Shown in pieces: positions 4,890-8,119 of a DNA stretch of 8,119 nucleotides. The position numbers and the translations under genes were made by a program. The stretch covers positions 430 through 8,548 of the forward strand of contig PLUH01000264.1 in NCBI GenBank assembly GCA_003164825.1. The letters run 5' to 3'. The stretch's first letter is position 1; every line of letters begins with the position of its first letter. This DNA is from Hyphomicrobiales bacterium (GTDB lineage: Bacteria; Pseudomonadota; Alphaproteobacteria; Rhizobiales; Beijerinckiaceae). The notes under the pieces were generated by a model, which saw nothing but the letters and a program-made list of their open reading frames with translations, was not told the DNA's origin and searched no databases.

Positions 4890-5927
4890 ATGTCAGGCTT
4901 CAAGGTTGCGGTCGCCGGCGCAACCGGCAATGTCGGCCACGAGATGCTCGCGATCCTCGCCGAGCGCCGCTTCCCCGTCTCGGAAGTGGTCGCGCTCGCG
5001 TCCCCCGCCTCGATCGGCCGCGAGGTCTCGTTCGGCGACAAGACGCTGAAGTGCAAGGCGCTCGAGCACTACGACTTTTCCGATACCGACATTTGCCTCA
5101 TGTCGGCCGGGGGCGCCGTGTCGAAGGAATATTCGCCCAAGATCGGCGCGAGCGGCTGCGTCGTCATCGACAATTCGTCGGCCTGGCGGATGGACCCTGA
5201 CGTGCCGCTGATCGTGCCCGAGGTCAACGCGGCGGCGGCCAAGGGCTTCGGCAAGAAGAACATCATCGCCAACCCGAACTGCTCGACCGCGCAGCTCGTC
5301 GTGGCGCTGAAGCCGCTGCACGACCGCGCGACCATCAGGCGGGTGGTCGTTGCGACCTACCAGTCGGTCTCGGGCGCCGGCAAGGACGCCATGGACGAAC
5401 TGTTCGCGCAGACGCGCGCCGTATTCGTGTCCGACCCGGTCGAGCCGAAGAAGTTCCCCAAGCGCATCGCCTTCAACGTCATTCCCGAGATCGACGTCTT
5501 CATGGAGGACGGCTCGACCAAGGAAGAGTGGAAGATGATGATGGAGACCAAGAAGATCCTCGATCCCAAGATCAAGCTGACGGCGACTTGTGTCCGCGTC
5601 CCGGTGTTCATCGGCCATTCGGAAGCAGTCAACGTCGAGTTCGTCGAGCCGATCAGCGCCGACGAAGCGCGCGAGATCCTGCGCAAGGCGCCCGGCTGCC
5701 TGGTCATCGACCGGCGCGAGCCCGGCGGTTACGTCACCCCCCACGAAGCGGCGGGCGAAGACGCGACCTACATTTCCCGCATCCGCGAGGATCCGACGAT
5801 CGACAACGGCCTCAACCTTTGGATCGTGGCCGACAATCTGCGCAAAGGGGCGGCGCTGAATGCGGTGCAGATCGCCGAAGTTCTGGTCAATCGCCGCTGG
5901 CTGAAGCCCAAATTGAAGGTTGCATGA
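4890..5927 (+). CDS. asd: Aspartate-semialdehyde dehydrogenase
   Basis: Asd reduces aspartyl phosphate to aspartate semialdehyde with NADPH, the branch point to lysine, diaminopimelate (cell wall), threonine and methionine. The 345-residue length is normal. The NADP-binding loop is VAVAGATGNVGHEML (residues 6-20), followed by SAGGAVSKEYSPK (72-84) and VVIDNSSAWRMD (91-102). The catalytic cysteine is Cys131 in NPNCSTAQLV. Substrate-site elements are TYQSVSGAGK (156-165) and VRVPVFIGHSEAV (235-247), with Arg236 and the general-base His243. The C-terminus has DNGLNLWIVADNLRKGAALN, the expected helix. All catalytic residues are present, so it should be active. The start is supported by AAGGA ten bases upstream. 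It has its own long upstream region with potential RNA structure and is followed by a likely terminator, so it appears to be transcribed as a single gene. Confidence 0.98.
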   Translation: MSGFKVAVAGATGNVGHEMLAILAERRFPVSEVVALASPASIGREVSFGDKTLKCKALEHYDFSDTDICLMSAGGAVSKEYSPKIGASGCVVIDNSSAWRMDPDVPLIVPEVNAAAAKGFGKKNIIANPNCSTAQLVVALKPLHDRATIRRVVVATYQSVSGAGKDAMDELFAQTRAVFVSDPVEPKKFPKRIAFNVIPEIDVFMEDGSTKEEWKMMMETKKILDPKIKLTATCVRVPVFIGHSEAVNVEFVEPISADEAREILRKAPGCLVIDRREPGGYVTPHEAAGEDATYISRIREDPTIDNGLNLWIVADNLRKGAALNAVQIAEVLVNRRWLKPKLKVA

Positions 5928-5951
5928 CGATCCGTCGAGCGTGCAATACGG

Positions 5952-5980
5952 GGCGGCAGGTGTTGTCCCCATCTGTCGCC
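5952..5980 (+). repeat. Inverted repeat downstream of asd
   Basis: GGCGGCAG (5952-5959) pairs with CTGTCGCC (5973-5980) with one G-U pair and a 13-base loop. No T tract follows, so alone it is not a standard terminator; it may protect the 3' end of the asd transcript. It sits 25 bases after the asd stop. Confidence 0.35.
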
Positions 5981-5996
5981 GCATTACCGACTAATC

Positions 5997-6002
5997 TATT
6001 AT
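5997..6002 (+). promoter_or_regulatory. Possible minus-10 element before the stator pair
   Basis: TATTAT matches the general minus-10 consensus at five of six positions in an otherwise GC-rich spacer. The minus-35 region (CTGTCG about 18 bases upstream) is weak. Initiation would fall within the following hairpin, which would then lie in the leader of the motA-like gene rather than end the asd transcript. Confidence 0.25.
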
Positions 6003-6004
6003 GG

Positions 6005-6034
6005 TGACGCGGCGCGACGTTCCGCGTTATTTTT
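6005..6034 (+). terminator. Probable intrinsic terminator after asd
   Basis: ACGCGG (6007-6012) pairs with CCGCGT (6022-6027) around a nine-base loop, extendable by one G-U and one T-A pair, and is followed at once by TATTTTTG. This is the only stem in the window with a T run after it. It ends about 20 bases before the motA-like ATG, so it would separate asd from the stator pair, or act as an attenuator if the pair starts upstream at TATTAT. Confidence 0.55.
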
Positions 6035-6054
6035 GAGGTTCGATTCGGCGATCC

Positions 6055-6999
6055 ATGGCGCAAGATCCGGATATCCGTCTGCTCACCTCGCCGCGCATTT
6101 TCCTGGTCGGCATGGCGGCGTTCCTCGCGCTGGTCGGTTTTGTCGTTCTCATTCTTTACCAGCAGATCGCGCTCGCCTTCAGCGCCAATCCCGGCCTGAA
6201 CGGCCTCATCCTCGGCGTTCTCGCGATCGGGGCCCTATTCACGTTCCGGCAGGTGATCCGGCTCTTCCGCGAAATCCGCTGGGTGAATTCGCTGACCGGC
6301 GCCCAGACCGGCGCCGCCCCCACGCCCATGCTGCTCGCGCCGATGGCGGCGATGCTCAACGCCGGGGCGGGCGCGCGGGGCTTGTCGACCATCACCACCC
6401 GCGCCATCCTCGATTCCATCGCCACCCGGCTCGACGAGGGACGCGAGCTCAGCCGCTATCTGGTCGGGCTTCTGGTGTTTCTCGGCCTCCTCGGCACCTT
6501 CTGGGGTCTCCTGGAGACGGTGCACTCGATCGCCGGCGTCATCGACAGCATGAAGACCGGGGTCGATACGGCGAGCATGTTCGACGCGCTCAAGACCGGC
6601 CTCTCGGCGCCGATCTCCGGCATGAGCGTCTCGTTCACCTCCTCGCTGTTCGGCCTCGCGAGTTCGCTCGTGCTCGGCTTTCTCGACCTCCAGGCGGGGC
6701 AGGCGCAGAATCGGTTCTATTCCGAATTCGAGGAGTTTCTCGCCAGCCACGTTCAGACAGCTCCGCTCGCCGAGGCGATGCCGGAGGGGCCGATCATCGC
6801 GCAGGGCGCGCAACCGGCGATCGAAAGTCAGCGCGACGCCAAGGCGATCGCGACGCTTGCTGAAGGCATTCAGGCGCTGGTCAGCCACATGCGCACCGAG
6901 CAGCAGCAAATTCGCGACTGGGTCGACGCGCAGGCGGTGCAGCAGGAGGATATCGGCAAGCTCCTCCGCCGCCTGCTGGACGAGCTGGGAACCCGGTAG
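6055..6999 (+). CDS. MotA/TolQ/ExbB-type proton channel protein
   Basis: This 314-residue inner-membrane protein belongs to the MotA/TolQ/ExbB superfamily, whose members form ion-conducting rings around a MotB/TolR/ExbD partner. Four membrane helices are visible: about 15-40, 48-66, 135-157 and 187-212. Helices 1-2 are short-looped, then a cytoplasmic stretch (about 70-134) leads to the signature helix GLLVFLGLLGTFWGLLETV and the fourth helix SAPISGMSVSFTSSLFGLAS, the pore-lining pair of the family. The C-terminal 100 residues are cytoplasmic and helical, ending in a polar, glutamine-rich likely coiled coil. GLLGTFWGL also resembles ZorA of Zorya defence systems, but the long ZorA tail is absent. 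No flagellar gene is near, so motA would mislead as a name. The ATG at 6055 lacks a close ribosome binding site (GAGG is 16 bases upstream). The partner gene follows after 54 bases. Confidence 0.88.
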   Translation: MAQDPDIRLLTSPRIFLVGMAAFLALVGFVVLILYQQIALAFSANPGLNGLILGVLAIGALFTFRQVIRLFREIRWVNSLTGAQTGAAPTPMLLAPMAAMLNAGAGARGLSTITTRAILDSIATRLDEGRELSRYLVGLLVFLGLLGTFWGLLETVHSIAGVIDSMKTGVDTASMFDALKTGLSAPISGMSVSFTSSLFGLASSLVLGFLDLQAGQAQNRFYSEFEEFLASHVQTAPLAEAMPEGPIIAQGAQPAIESQRDAKAIATLAEGIQALVSHMRTEQQQIRDWVDAQAVQQEDIGKLLRRLLDELGTR

Positions 7000-7010
7000 T
7001 CCGCGCTAGT

Positions 7011-7036
7011 TCCTTCTCCCCGTGCGGGGAGAAGGA
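7011..7036 (+). repeat. Palindromic element (CTTCTCCCC type) between the stator genes
   Basis: TCCTTCTCCCC (7011-7021) and GGGGAGAAGGA (7026-7036) form 11 perfect pairs around GTGC. From memory, very similar CTTCTCCCC-n-GGGGAGAAG palindromes are scattered between genes in many Rhizobiales genomes. There is no T tract, so it is not an evident terminator. Here it lies between two genes meant to act together, 11 bases after the first stop and just before the AGGGAG ribosome binding site (7041-7046) of the second, where it could stabilise the mRNA or tune the second gene. Confidence 0.65.
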
Positions 7037-7053
7037 GAACAGGGAGTTGAAGC

Positions 7054-8082
7054 ATGGCGCTGTCGCGCTCGCGCCGCTACGAGGCGGTGAACTATTGGCC
7101 GGGCTTCGTCGACGCTTTATCGACGATGCTCCTGGTCATCATTTTTCTGCTGTCGGTGTTCATGCTGGCGCAATTCTTCCTGTCGCAGGAGGTCACGGGC
7201 AAGGACGAGGCGCTCGTCAAGCTCAATCGGCAAATCGAGGAGCTCACCAACCTCTTGGCGCTGGAGCGCACCCAGAAGGGCGCGGACGAAACCAAGATCT
7301 CGACCCTGAGCGCAACGCTCGACGCGGCCGAACAGGAGCAGAAGCGGCTCAAGGACGCGGCGTCTGAGGGCGCGGTCGATGCCGACGCCGCCAGCGGCAA
7401 GGCTTCGGCGGCGGCCATGGCGCTCGATCAGCAGAAGCAGATCTCGGCTCAGGCGCTGGCCCAGGTCGACGTGCTCAACCAGCAGATCGCCGCGCTGCGC
7501 CGGCAGCTGGCGGCGATCGAGGACGCGCTCGCCGCCTCGGAGACCGCCAACAAGGAATCGCAATCGAAGATCTCCGACCTCGGCCAGCGGCTCAACGTCG
7601 CGCTGGCGCAGAAGGTTCAGGAGCTGAACCGTTACCGCTCCGACTTTTTCGGCCGCCTGCGCCAGATCCTCGGCTCGCGGCCCGACATCCGCGTCGTCGG
7701 CGACCGGTTCGTGTTCGAATCCTCGGTGCTGTTTGACGTGGGGAAGGCCGACATCAGCCCGGCCGGGAAGCAGTCGCTCGACAGCCTCGCTTCCGCCGTC
7801 CTCGACCTCGAGCGCGAGATTCCGCCCGACCTGCCCTGGATCCTGCGCGTCGACGGCCATACCGACAACCGCCCGATCGGCGGGGGCGGCCAGTACAAGT
7901 CGAACTGGGAACTGTCGGCCGCGCGCGCCGTCTCGGTGGTGCAATATTTGATCAGCAAGGGGGTCGAGCCGGACCGCCTGGCCGCGGCCGGCTTCGGCGA
8001 ATTCCAGCCGCTCGACCAGGGAACGGACGATGAGTCGCTCGCCCGCAACCGGCGCATTGAGCTCAAGCTGACGGAGCGGTGA
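7054..8082 (+). CDS. MotB-like protein with OmpA peptidoglycan-binding domain
   Basis: This 342-residue protein is the likely partner of the channel protein just upstream. A short cytoplasmic N-terminus leads to one membrane helix (about 18-43, FVDALSTMLLVIIFLLSVFM) whose early Asp20 matches the proton-carrying aspartate of MotB. Residues 50-195 form a long, charged, Ala/Gln-rich periplasmic coiled coil, interrupted near 105-122 by an alanine-rich stretch. The C-terminal 125 residues are an OmpA/MotB domain: FESSVLFDVGKADISPAG, VDGHTDNRPI (Asp271), NWELSAARAVSVVQYL (Arg291), GFGEFQPL and RNRRIELKL, which would anchor it to peptidoglycan. The coiled coil is far longer than the linker of flagellar MotB. 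AGGGAG seven bases before the ATG fixes the start. Together the two genes would make a cell-wall-anchored, proton-driven stator of unknown output. The last 37 bases of the window after its stop show no feature. Confidence 0.9.
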   Translation: MALSRSRRYEAVNYWPGFVDALSTMLLVIIFLLSVFMLAQFFLSQEVTGKDEALVKLNRQIEELTNLLALERTQKGADETKISTLSATLDAAEQEQKRLKDAASEGAVDADAASGKASAAAMALDQQKQISAQALAQVDVLNQQIAALRRQLAAIEDALAASETANKESQSKISDLGQRLNVALAQKVQELNRYRSDFFGRLRQILGSRPDIRVVGDRFVFESSVLFDVGKADISPAGKQSLDSLASAVLDLEREIPPDLPWILRVDGHTDNRPIGGGGQYKSNWELSAARAVSVVQYLISKGVEPDRLAAAGFGEFQPLDQGTDDESLARNRRIELKLTER

Positions 8083-8119
8083 GCGCCTCGACCCGCGCCT
8101 TACGGGACTTCGCCGGGGG

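Noticed and set aside
4893..5984. Long minus-strand open frame of 363 codons opposite asd
   Set aside because: It mirrors asd in GC-rich DNA, has low-complexity Asp/Arg/Gly composition and no recognisable domain; asd on the other strand has all catalytic motifs.
7117..7944. Minus-strand open frame of 275 codons opposite the MotB-like gene
   Set aside because: Antisense shadow with repetitive Arg/Leu/Asp content; the plus strand encodes a full OmpA domain with a good ribosome binding site.
6055..8082. Zorya anti-phage defence system
   Set aside because: Only ZorA/ZorB-like architecture is present. The A protein lacks the long cytoplasmic tail, no ZorC/D/E-type gene is in the window and the neighbours are housekeeping genes; flanking sequence to the right would settle it.
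6055..8082. Flagellar motA and motB
   Set aside because: No other flagellar or chemotaxis gene is near, the B protein has a much longer coiled coil, and the A protein signature is nearer to TolQ/ExbB/ZorA-type sequences than to classic MotA.
8083..8119. Possible end of a minus-strand gene or a terminator after the MotB-like gene
   Set aside because: Only 37 bases are available, with no motif, stem plus T run, or readable protein end.

Overview
The window is GC-rich chromosomal DNA, and its gene content points to an alphaproteobacterium of the Rhizobiales type: an IalB-family periplasmic protein, CTTGAC/CTATAT-like promoter elements, a two-subunit glycine decarboxylase with a tandem glycine riboswitch, and a dispersed-type CTTCTCCCC palindrome. 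The genus cannot be fixed from the sequence alone. I see no insertion sequence, phage gene or CRISPR array, so this reads as core rather than accessory DNA.

Left half, minus strand (read right to left). A tRNA-Val(GAC) gene is followed by an IalB-family secreted protein gene and an uncharacterised outer-membrane-type lipoprotein gene. Next comes a promoter, a two-aptamer glycine riboswitch and the glycine cleavage operon gcvT-gcvH-gcvPA, with gcvPA running off the left edge. The gcv genes are tightly packed: a 4-base overlap between gcvT and gcvH, and 3 bases between gcvH and gcvPA. Their products act together: GcvP (PA plus a PB expected outside the window) decarboxylates glycine, the lipoyl arm of GcvH carries the aminomethyl group, and GcvT transfers it to tetrahydrofolate.

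Right half, mainly plus strand. A GNAT acetyltransferase gene diverges from the tRNA and converges on a 64-residue minus-strand gene whose stop codon overlaps its own. A roughly 335-base stretch without a gene precedes asd (aspartate-semialdehyde dehydrogenase). It holds a TTGACA box followed by five consecutive potential hairpins, which look like a structured asd leader RNA. After asd come a likely terminator and a two-gene unit: a four-helix MotA/TolQ/ExbB-type channel protein and a MotB-type protein with one membrane helix, a long coiled coil and an OmpA peptidoglycan-binding domain. Together they look like an ion-driven stator or motor complex without flagellar context.

The parts most worth following up are the orphan stator pair, the asd leader and the expression platform of the glycine riboswitch. 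The stator pair shares architecture with the motor module of Zorya defence systems but appears here beside housekeeping genes.
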